Positions 1 to 5,587 of a stretch of DNA of 5,587 nucleotides are shown piece after piece. Both the position numbers and the translations under genes were made by a program. Source of the stretch: UBA4655 sp044337015 (GTDB lineage Bacteria; Planctomycetota; Planctomycetia; Pirellulales; UBA1268); the NCBI GenBank assembly GCA_044337015.1, contig JBIIOJ010000224.1:1-5587 (forward strand), in the 5' to 3' direction. Every line of letters starts with the position of its first letter. The first letter of the stretch is position 1. A model generated the notes under the pieces. It saw only the letters and a program-made list of their open reading frames with translations, searched no databases and had not been told where the DNA came from.

Positions 1-136
1 TTCGCCAGCGGTAGTACGTCTGCTGGCTGATACCCAGCCGTCGGCAGACATCGGGGACGGTCGCACCCTTCCCAAGGTCCACATCAGCCTGCCGAAGCAG
101 GCCCACGATCTGCTCTGCACTGCGTCGATTCTTCAT
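1..136 (-). CDS. IS3-family transposase OrfA, N-terminal part (partial)
   Basis: This is the start of the small helix-turn-helix protein of an IS3-family element. OrfA binds the element's terminal repeats and is normally extended by programmed frameshifting into OrfB, which carries the DDE catalytic domain. Forty-five codons are visible before the window ends. The protein begins MKNRRSAEQIV, continues with a helix containing LLRQAD, and then the HTH segment around residues 28 to 45 (PDVCRRLGIS, then QQTYYRWR). The pattern LR-x-AD followed by V-x-x-VCR-x-LGIS-x-QTYYRWR is typical of IS407-group OrfA. The ATG at 136-134 is supported by an AAGGG Shine-Dalgarno sequence at 144-148 with a 7-base gap. 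The reading frame is intact as far as it can be seen. OrfB, the frameshift site and the far terminal repeat lie outside the window, so whether the element is complete cannot be judged. Family assignment is confident; the subgroup is less so. Confidence 0.88.
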   Translation of the reverse strand, partial: MKNRRSAEQIVGLLRQADVDLGKGATVPDVCRRLGISQQTYYRWR

Positions 137-138
137 CC

Positions 139-178
139 GAGAACCCTTTCCAGCCCCACCAGGGGCACGAGGATTCTC
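139..178 (-). promoter_or_regulatory. Stem-loop in the OrfA leader that covers its ribosome binding site
   Basis: In minus-strand RNA, GAGAATCC (from 178-171) can pair with GGGTTCTC (from 146-139) to make an 8-bp stem with one U-G pair. Inside it, GCCCC (166-162) pairs with GGGGC (157-153) around a four-base loop, giving a two-part hairpin with an internal loop. The 3' arm overlaps the AAGGG ribosome binding site at 144-148 and ends two bases before the OrfA ATG. The pairing is directly visible. The proposed role is inferred by analogy with IS10 and IS50: hiding the translation start when transcription enters from outside the element. I found no clear internal promoter whose transcript would start after the 5' arm. 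Confidence 0.5.
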
Positions 179-240
179 TCACAAGACCTGGGTCAGGATT
201 TGGGGAGGGGGTCACTCTCACGCTCCGCCGCAGGGTGAAC

Positions 241-281
241 CGCGTCCGTTCTGGCGGAACTCCCAAAGGCCCTTGGACGCG
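241..281 (-). terminator. Possible 3' stem structure after the large gene
   Basis: CGCGTCC at 241-247 is the exact reverse complement of GGACGCG at 275-281, giving a 7-bp GC-rich stem that starts 14 bases after the stop codon of the large minus-strand gene. A smaller hairpin, GTTC (248-251) with GAAC (257-260), stacks directly inside it. No run of T follows on the minus strand, so this is not a standard intrinsic terminator. It could be a 3'-end stabilising fold or a chance repeat in GC-rich DNA. The remaining spacer between the IS edge and the stop codon holds nothing else I can recognise. Confidence 0.25.
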
Positions 282-295
282 CCGTCGGCCGAGCG

Positions 296-3200
296 TCAGG
301 GCATCTCGGCCGTGAGCGCCATCACGATCGGGGCGGTGGCGTCGTTGCCCTTCACGAGAGCGATCGACACGATCGGATCGGGCCGCTGCGGCACCACCAT
401 CAGCGAGCGGAGCTGCCGTCCCTCGAGGTCGAAGGCAAACTCGCTCTTGGGGACGTCCACGCGACGGATGTAGTCCGCCACGTGCTCGCCGTTGACGAGC
501 GAGTGATCCTCAATCTTGCCGTCTTGATAGGTAAACCGCACGATCATCGACGTTGAGCCCCCGCCACTACCGCCAAAGCCCCAGCCGGCGACGCCACCGA
601 GGATGTGGAGCGCCTTGATCGGCGAGCCCACCGAGAGCGACACGCTCTTTGGCATCTCCGGCGGGAGATAGCCTTGCGGCCCGTGAAGCATGACGACGTT
701 GGGCACACGGGTCCCCTGCGGATCGACGAGCATGAAGGGCACGCCCTGGAATGTCTTCGGGCCCCAATCGGGGAACACGAGTCGCTCGACGTCGTTGTCC
801 TGACTGTAAAACATCCCCTTCGTGCTCACGGCGGTCGCCACCTTCTCGAGCGACAATGGCACGTACTTCCCCCGCTTCGTGAGGAACGCGAGCAGGTCGG
901 CGAAGCCTTCGGGCTTGATCTGCTTTTCAAAGCCCACCGGCATGAGCGAGTTTGGCGAGGGCTGGAATTCGTCGATCTCGCTCCGCTGGATCGCCACCCG
1001 CTTGCCCTCGGCGTCGACGATCTCGATCGCAGTCTTGCTCTCGGCAGCGAGGAGGCCGGTGGTCACGCGGCCATCGTCGGTGGTGACGGTGTAGGCACGG
1101 TAGTTGCCCTCGACGGAGCGGTTGGGATCGAGGATGTGGATCAGGAGTTCGTGGGCCGGATGCACGGCCATGCCGGTGAGCTCGGGGCCCACCTTGCCCC
1201 CTTCGCCCGAATGCATGTGGCACTTGCCACATTGCTCCTTGAAGACGAGCTTCCCGCGGGCCGCGTCGCCGCCCCGACTCACCACCGGCAGAATCTCGTC
1301 GATCACCTTCTGGCGGTCGGCGCTCGGCAGGCCGCCACCGGCCGCCAGGATCTTTTTCGCCTTGTCACGCACCTTGTGATCCGGATGACCAGTGAGCTTC
1401 GTGCGCTCCGTGATCGGGATGTCGCCGAGGTTCACCTGCCGCCTCTCCAGCCGGTCGACGAGCGCCGCCGCCCAGTCGCGGTTGGCGAGGATCGTGCGCA
1501 CCGCCATGTCGCGGACCGGCGGAGTGAACGACGCAAGTCGATCGAGGATTGCCGCCGGGGCCTCGGCGGCCGAAGAACTGCCGAGCGCCGCGATCAGGCC
1601 GGCAGACATTTCAGGACTCGACCTGCCACCGACCCGTTGCATGACGAGATCGACGATCTTCGCGTCGGCCGGCCGCAGCTGTACGAGCCGCTCGGCCGCG
1701 GAGATGCGATCGGCGTCCCGTGCGTTCGCGTCGTCGATGCTGGCCACGAGGACGTCGCTGATCCGCCCGATCCGTGAGTCGAGCGCGGTGGAGCCGGTGT
1801 GCTGCGCGAGCGTGACCACCTGCCCCTGCACGTTCGCCGGCAGGGTGTCGACGAGCTTCACGAGGGCCGCATCGGCCTCGGGGCCGAACGCGGCAGGCGT
1901 GCCCTTGGGCCAGCCGCGGACCAGTCCCGCGATCGCGGCGATGGCGATCGGCTGCGGTGCTTCGGGGAGCCGCACGAGCACGGCGGCCACGGCAGCGCCT
2001 TCCGCCCCGCGGGAGACGTGCTCGGCCACGCGCTCGACGAGCGTGAGCCTGGCCGGCGACGGCTTCACGTCGGCCAGCTGCGCTGAAACAAGCCAGGGCA
2101 TCGCGCCTGCCGCCTGGACGGCTGCGGCGCTCGTGGCCGCGTCTGCGAGGGCGGGATCGGCGAGCGTGCGCGGGTCGGCGAGCATGGTCGTCACGAGCGT
2201 GGCTGCCTCGGGCGAAGGAGCCCATTCTCCGAGCGCTTCGAGCACGGCCAGCCGCACGAGCGGCGCGGCATCGGCGCCGAGGCCGGAGCTGGCCAACGTG
2301 CGCAACGCCTTGGGGTCGCGCGGCAGCGCCTTCACGGCGTTCATGCGGACGCCGGCTGACGGGTGCAGGAGTGCCGACTGCACGCGGGCCACGGCGACCG
2401 AATCGGCCTGCGGCCCTTCGAGCGCGCCCAACTGCCGGAGAGTCCAGATCGCGTGGATCGCGCCGGGGTTGAGGCCGATCGCATCGACGGACGAATTCTC
2501 GACGAGCTTGATGAGCGCGGGTACGACGTCGCGGCCGCCGTCGGGGCGGCTCGCACCCCGCTCGACGAGCTTGCGCTGGGCCCGCTCCCGCCAAAACATG
2601 TTGTCGTCGGCGAGGGCCGCGACGAGCTCGTCGGCCGAGGCGCCCGCGAGCGACTTCCTCGCGGTGGAGGGGGCGGCGCCATGCACCACCCTCCAGATGC
2701 GGCCGTGCACCTTGTCGCGGAGCGGCGTGACGTAGGCGCCGCGCTTGCCCGTTTCGAAGCCGGCGGGCGTGGGATTGTGCTGAACGATGAAGTTGTACCA
2801 GTCGATCACCCACACCTGGCCGTCGGGGCCGATCTCGGCCTGGATCGGGGCGGTCCACTCGTCATCACTGGCGGCCAGGTCCCAGGCCATCCGGCTGCGG
2901 AAGGCGGCGCCTATAGGCATGAGTTCGAACGTGGCCACGATGTGCCCCGTCGGCTCGCATACGAACGCGGTGCGGTTCCAGTATTCCCGCGGATAGGCCC
3001 GCGCGGTGTAGAGCCGATGGCCGGCGGCGGCCGTGAAGTGGCCGTGGTGGTCGACCTGCCGAATCACGACGGTGCCGTCGCCCGTGACCCTGGGCGCGAG
3101 TTCCATCTCGGGGCTGCCCGCGATGCCCCCGAGCGTAGTGGCGCTCCAGCCGCGGACGCGCTCGTAGACGCGGTTGGGCAGCGGCATGTGTTCACTGGGA

Positions 3201-4699
3201 TTGCCGTTGGCCGTCGAGCCGAAGACGAGCCCTTCTTCGCTGAAGCTGAAGCCCCAGGAATTATTGTTGGTGCTGCGGAGGTATTCGAGCTTCGAGCCGT
3301 CGGACGTGAACCTGAAGAAGCCACTCTTGAATTGGAGCGCCTCGTCCCTCACCTTTCCGGCGAACCCGGAGTAGCCCACCATGCCATACACCCAGCCGTC
3401 GAGGCCCCAGGTAAGGTGGCTCGGGCCGGAGTGCGTGTCGCCCGTGCCCCAGCCGGTGAAGAGCAGCGTGCGGGCGTCGGCACGGCCGTCGCCGTCGGTG
3501 TCCTTGAAGTGCCACGTGTTCGGTGCCATCGCCACGATGAGGCCGCCGTCGTGGGCGAGCATGCTCGTAGGGATCGAGAGGTTTTCCACGAAGACCTCGC
3601 GCGTGTCGGCCGTGCCGTCGCCATCGGTGTCGGTGAGCTTCACGATCCGGTCGTGGCCCTCCACCGGGGCGGCCGGATCTTCCTTTGCCGGCTCGATCAG
3701 GTCGTTCGGGTAATCGACGCTTTCGGCCACGTAGATGCCGCCGTCGGCGTCGAAGGCAAACGCCAGCGGCTTGCCGACGAGGAGCGGCTCGCTCGCGAAG
3801 AGTTCGATCCTAAACCCCTCGGGCGTGATCATGTGCTTCCTCGACTCCTCGGGGTCGAGGGGCTTCTGCATCTGCGAGAGCGGCTCGTTTTTCTTCGTCG
3901 GGTCGTGGCCGGGGGGCGAGTAAAACGCGACCTTCGCCTCCTGGTATTCGAAGGGCTTGAGACCGGCCGGAGGCTTCGTCATCGCAGGATGATCGACGTA
4001 GTCGCCCGCCGCGGCCGGATCACGGCCCGCCGCGAAGCGGATGCCGCGCTCCACGAGATTGTGGAAGCCGGGATGGGCCCACGTACGCTGGTCGTGGCCC
4101 CAGGCGGTGTAGAAGACGCGGCCCTTGCCTTCCTGGCGGACCCAGGTCCAGGGCTCGCGGCTGTCGCCCTCCACCCGCTCCTCGAGCACCGTGCGGCCGC
4201 GGTCGTTGTGCTTGGTGTGGACGTAGGTTTCATCCCAGCTCTTGAAGCCGCCGAAGCCCTGCATGATCGGATGATTCGGCGAGACGTTCACCGTGCGGAA
4301 TTCGCCGGCGCCGTGCTTCTGGAACTGCGCGCCCACGAGGTCGATCCAGGCGGGCGAATTGCGAAAACAAAAACTCGCGCAGTGGAGCGGCACGACGCCC
4401 TTGCCGTTGCGGACGAAGTCGAGGATCGCGGCCTCGCCCTCGGGCGGCAGCGTGTCGATGTTGGCGTAGACGGCGAGCACGTCGTAGGCGGCGAGCACCT
4501 TGGGATCGAGGTCGGAGACCCTGTCGGTGTAAACGAACTCGATGCCACGCGGCGCGAGCGCCGGCTGGAGTTGCGCGAAACGCGCCGCCGGCTGGTGATG
4601 CCCCTTGTCGCCGAGAAACAGCACCTTCAGCGGGGCTTCGGCCGCGGAAGTGATCGAGGCGGCAGCCAGGCAAGCGACAGCGAGGAGCAGACGGTTCAT
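296..4699 (-). CDS. Exported ThuA / Pirellula-type propeller / HEAT / PVC-type cytochrome c fusion protein
   Basis: This 1467-residue protein is probably exported to the periplasm. It starts with a signal peptide (MNRLLL, an Ala-rich core, likely cleavage after A20). Residues about 24-227 form a ThuA-like domain, with LHCASFCF (H106, C107, C111), WDETYVH (D156, E157) and FYTAWGHD (H202, D203). Residues about 290-673 match the Pirellula/Verrucomicrobium N-terminal domain, a predicted propeller of the 'membrane-bound dehydrogenase' type. Two DTDGDGxAD loops at 357-365 and 400-408 look like calcium sites. Residues about 690-1120 are helical, Ala/Leu-rich and HEAT-like. Residues about 1143-1275 are the PVC-type heme domain: CGKCH (C1157, C1160, H1161), VGPELTG and SLMP, with M1253 the likely sixth heme ligand. 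The last 170 residues or so form a beta-rich, possibly carbohydrate-binding module with a Gly-rich loop after W1373. Start 4699 is preferred because it puts the signal peptide first and has GGAG nine bases upstream; the frame stays open to an ATG at 4900. Domain types are confident. Substrate and reaction are unknown; sugar oxidation with electron transfer to the heme is an inference. Confidence 0.93.
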   Translation of the reverse strand: MNRLLLAVACLAAASITSAAEAPLKVLFLGDKGHHQPAARFAQLQPALAPRGIEFVYTDRVSDLDPKVLAAYDVLAVYANIDTLPPEGEAAILDFVRNGKGVVPLHCASFCFRNSPAWIDLVGAQFQKHGAGEFRTVNVSPNHPIMQGFGGFKSWDETYVHTKHNDRGRTVLEERVEGDSREPWTWVRQEGKGRVFYTAWGHDQRTWAHPGFHNLVERGIRFAAGRDPAAAGDYVDHPAMTKPPAGLKPFEYQEAKVAFYSPPGHDPTKKNEPLSQMQKPLDPEESRKHMITPEGFRIELFASEPLLVGKPLAFAFDADGGIYVAESVDYPNDLIEPAKEDPAAPVEGHDRIVKLTDTDGDGTADTREVFVENLSIPTSMLAHDGGLIVAMAPNTWHFKDTDGDGRADARTLLFTGWGTGDTHSGPSHLTWGLDGWVYGMVGYSGFAGKVRDEALQFKSGFFRFTSDGSKLEYLRSTNNNSWGFSFSEEGLVFGSTANGNPSEHMPLPNRVYERVRGWSATTLGGIAGSPEMELAPRVTGDGTVVIRQVDHHGHFTAAAGHRLYTARAYPREYWNRTAFVCEPTGHIVATFELMPIGAAFRSRMAWDLAASDDEWTAPIQAEIGPDGQVWVIDWYNFIVQHNPTPAGFETGKRGAYVTPLRDKVHGRIWRVVHGAAPSTARKSLAGASADELVAALADDNMFWRERAQRKLVERGASRPDGGRDVVPALIKLVENSSVDAIGLNPGAIHAIWTLRQLGALEGPQADSVAVARVQSALLHPSAGVRMNAVKALPRDPKALRTLASSGLGADAAPLVRLAVLEALGEWAPSPEAATLVTTMLADPRTLADPALADAATSAAAVQAAGAMPWLVSAQLADVKPSPARLTLVERVAEHVSRGAEGAAVAAVLVRLPEAPQPIAIAAIAGLVRGWPKGTPAAFGPEADAALVKLVDTLPANVQGQVVTLAQHTGSTALDSRIGRISDVLVASIDDANARDADRISAAERLVQLRPADAKIVDLVMQRVGGRSSPEMSAGLIAALGSSSAAEAPAAILDRLASFTPPVRDMAVRTILANRDWAAALVDRLERRQVNLGDIPITERTKLTGHPDHKVRDKAKKILAAGGGLPSADRQKVIDEILPVVSRGGDAARGKLVFKEQCGKCHMHSGEGGKVGPELTGMAVHPAHELLIHILDPNRSVEGNYRAYTVTTDDGRVTTGLLAAESKTAIEIVDAEGKRVAIQRSEIDEFQPSPNSLMPVGFEKQIKPEGFADLLAFLTKRGKYVPLSLEKVATAVSTKGMFYSQDNDVERLVFPDWGPKTFQGVPFMLVDPQGTRVPNVVMLHGPQGYLPPEMPKSVSLSVGSPIKALHILGGVAGWGFGGSGGGSTSMIVRFTYQDGKIEDHSLVNGEHVADYIRRVDVPKSEFAFDLEGRQLRSLMVVPQRPDPIVSIALVKGNDATAPIVMALTAEMP

Positions 4700-4708
4700 G
4701 ACGAAAAA

Positions 4709-4712
4709 CTCC
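4709..4712 (-). promoter_or_regulatory. Ribosome binding site deciding the start of the cytochrome fusion gene
   Basis: The minus strand reads GGAG here, nine bases before the ATG at 4699. It supports this start over two in-frame alternatives. The ATG at 4714 would add five residues (MEFFV) and has no good Shine-Dalgarno sequence. The ATG at 4900 would add 67 charged, Pro- and Arg-rich residues before the signal peptide. Confidence 0.55.
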
Positions 4713-4930
4713 ATCCAGGCAGCTTCATGATAGCGGTCGCCTGCATCGCCGACTCGTGGGCCAGAATGCCGGTGAAGGTTCAGCCGACGCTTTGCTTCGC
4801 ATTGGAATTGGCGGAGATCCAGAGGCTTGCCCGTCGTGAGCGGGTCACCGTCGCGGCCTGGGTGCGGCGGGCGCTCGACGAGAATCATCGACCGCTGCAT
4901 GCTCCGGGCAGTAGATTACCCCTGCAGCCG

Positions 4931-4935
4931 AGGAG
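4931..4935 (+). promoter_or_regulatory. Ribosome binding site of the esterase gene
   Basis: AGGAG lies seven bases before the ATG at 4943. This is a near-consensus Shine-Dalgarno sequence at ideal spacing and it fixes the esterase start. Confidence 0.7.
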
Positions 4936-4942
4936 CCAGGAC

Positions 4943-5587
4943 ATGATTACCGCCTTCATCTTCCGCACGGGTGTCGCACTGTCGCTCATGGCGATGGCCG
5001 CGACGGCGGCCGCCGTGCCGCGTGGCACGGTCACCACCGGCACGTTCACGGCCGACTCGGCCGCCGACAAGAGCCTCTTTCCCGGCACGGTGCGGGACTA
5101 CAAGGTCTACGTCCCCGCCCAATACGACCGCGGCGAGCCCGCCTGCCTGATGGTGTTCCAGGATGGCAACGCCTACGAGAACCCCAAGGGGCCGTTCCGC
5201 GTGCCCGTCGTCTTCGACGAGCTCATCCACCGTCGGGCCATGCCGGTGACGGTGGCCGTGTTCGTCTCGCCGGGCACGGTGCCCGCCGCCCGGCCCGGCG
5301 GCAAGCCCTGGGGCAACCGCTCGTTCGAGTACGACTCGATGGGCGACCGCTACGCCCGGTTCCTCGTGGACGAGTTTCTGCCCGTCGCCCTCCGCGGCCT
5401 GTCGATCTCATCCGACCCCTCGCGGCGGGCGATCTGCGGCATGTCGTCGGGCGGCATCTGCAGCTTCAGCGTCGCCTGGCACCGGCCCGACGAGTTCGGC
5501 CGCGTCATGAGCCACATCGGCAGCTTCACGAACATCCGGGGAGGCTGGGCTTATCCCGGACTCGTCCGGCTCTCGAAGGGTTCCCCC
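4943..5587 (+). CDS. Exported esterase of the esterase D / Fes-like alpha/beta-hydrolase family (partial)
   Basis: The first 215 codons of a gene that runs off the right edge with no stop. The protein starts with a signal peptide: R8, a hydrophobic core with VALSLMAMAA, and likely cleavage after A24. The mature part shows the order expected of planctomycete members of the esterase family (PF00756-like): RDYKVYVPAQYD at 51-62, LMVFQDGNAY at 69-78, a VFVSPG strand at 106-111, NRSFEYDSMGDRYARFLVDE at 125-144, and the nucleophile elbow GMSSGG at 166-171, with S168 the likely catalytic serine in G-x-S-x-G. It continues with AWHRPDEFG and HIGSFTNIRGG. The catalytic acid and histidine would lie beyond the window. 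Relatives hydrolyse carboxylic esters, including acyl or feruloyl esters on polysaccharides and siderophore esters; the substrate here is unknown. Some planctomycete relatives carry an SMP-30/gluconolactonase-like domain after the esterase domain, which cannot be checked here. It is divergent from the cytochrome fusion gene, suggesting possible co-regulation. Confidence 0.9.
   Translation, partial: MITAFIFRTGVALSLMAMAATAAAVPRGTVTTGTFTADSAADKSLFPGTVRDYKVYVPAQYDRGEPACLMVFQDGNAYENPKGPFRVPVVFDELIHRRAMPVTVAVFVSPGTVPAARPGGKPWGNRSFEYDSMGDRYARFLVDEFLPVALRGLSISSDPSRRAICGMSSGGICSFSVAWHRPDEFGRVMSHIGSFTNIRGGWAYPGLVRLSKGSP

Larger units (their letters stand above)
1..214 (-). mobile_element. Left end of an IS3-family insertion sequence (partial)
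   Basis: The OrfA start codon lies about 80 bases inside a plausible element terminus. Read on the minus strand, the sequence ending at 214 starts TGACCCCCTCCCCAAATCC. This resembles IS407-group ends, which start with TG, carry a C-rich block and then an AAAT-containing stretch. A second possible edge is 220, where the minus strand reads TGAGAG directly before the TGACCCCC block. The other terminal repeat and the target duplication are not in the window, so the exact edge is an inference. The element is in the same orientation as the large gene to its right, and its edge falls about 80 bases beyond that gene's stop codon, so the gene is not interrupted. Confidence 0.6.
4700..4942. promoter_or_regulatory. 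Divergent intergenic region
   Basis: These 243 bases separate two genes that are transcribed away from each other, so both promoters should lie here. I could not identify a convincing -35/-10 pair for either. The minus strand has TATCAT at 4732-4727, about 28 bases before the cytochrome gene start, without a recognisable -35 box. The plus strand has TAGATT at 4912-4917, 25 bases before the esterase start, also without a good partner. No operator-like long inverted repeat stands out. The open frame that crosses this region on the minus strand does not look like protein-coding sequence. Confidence 0.5.

Noticed and set aside
185..194. GACC-TG-GGTC short palindrome inside the IS end
   Set aside because: Four-base arms are expected by chance in GC-rich DNA, and nothing links it to a known binding site.
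84..266. 60-codon open frame across the IS edge on the minus strand
   Set aside because: It crosses the likely element boundary in a different frame from OrfA and has no recognisable motif.
281..290. GCC-GTC-GGC mini inverted repeat near the stop codon of the large gene
   Set aside because: Three-base arms are too short to support a structure.
605..1777. 390-codon open frame on the plus strand
   Set aside because: It is antisense to the cytochrome and C-terminal domains. The product is Arg/His/Asp-rich with no fold-like pattern, and the minus-strand frame has recognisable domains throughout.
1392..2735. 447-codon open frame on the plus strand
   Set aside because: It lies wholly opposite the HEAT region of the large gene. 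Its product is a low-complexity Ala/Ser/Arg/Thr sequence, as expected from the complementary strand of GC-rich coding DNA.
1611..2858. 415-codon open frame on the minus strand in a second frame
   Set aside because: The product is extremely Arg-rich and overlaps the recognised propeller and HEAT coding frame. It is a frame shadow.
4664..4699. Possible lipoprotein signal at C10 of the cytochrome fusion protein
   Set aside because: The residues before C10 are A-V-A, without Leu at -3, and the hydrophobic stretch continues past the cysteine to an ordinary cleavage site after A20.
4700..4900. In-frame 67-codon N-terminal extension of the cytochrome fusion gene
   Set aside because: It would bury a clear signal peptide. 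The extension is charged and Pro/Arg-rich with no recognisable motif, while the start at 4699 has a GGAG at nine bases.

Overview
The window looks like GC-rich chromosomal DNA from a planctomycete (Pirellula-like) or a close PVC-superphylum relative. The main evidence is one very large exported protein that joins a ThuA domain, a Pirellula/Verrucomicrobium-type propeller domain, a HEAT-like helical region, a PVC-type CxxCH cytochrome domain and a C-terminal beta-rich module. This architecture is characteristic of that group. The assignment rests on protein motifs recognised by eye, not on a database search.

Layout, left to right. Positions 1 to about 214 are the left end of an IS3-family (IS407-like) insertion sequence. 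It carries the first 45 codons of OrfA on the minus strand, cut by the window edge. The OrfA leader can fold into a two-part stem-loop that covers its own ribosome binding site. Positions 215 to 295 are a short spacer with a 7-bp inverted repeat just after the stop codon of the large gene. Positions 296 to 4699 (minus strand) are the large multidomain cytochrome gene, 1467 codons from the preferred start. Positions 4700 to 4942 are a divergent intergenic region. Positions 4943 to 5587 (plus strand) are the first 215 codons of an exported esterase of the esterase D/Fes-like alpha/beta-hydrolase family, which runs off the right edge.

How it fits together. The two chromosomal genes are divergently transcribed from one 243-bp spacer, and both products have signal peptides, so both probably act outside the cytoplasmic membrane. 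A plausible but unproven reading is shared carbohydrate metabolism: the esterase would de-esterify a substrate, and the ThuA/propeller/cytochrome protein would bind or oxidise a sugar and pass electrons to its c-type heme. The insertion sequence lies directly downstream of the large gene in the same orientation, so readthrough from that gene would enter the element. I see no RNA genes and no CRISPR array. The large gene family is known in this phylum, so I do not claim a new system. The less ordinary points are the SD-sequestering leader of the element, the length and domain order of the fusion, and the divergent pairing with an exported esterase.
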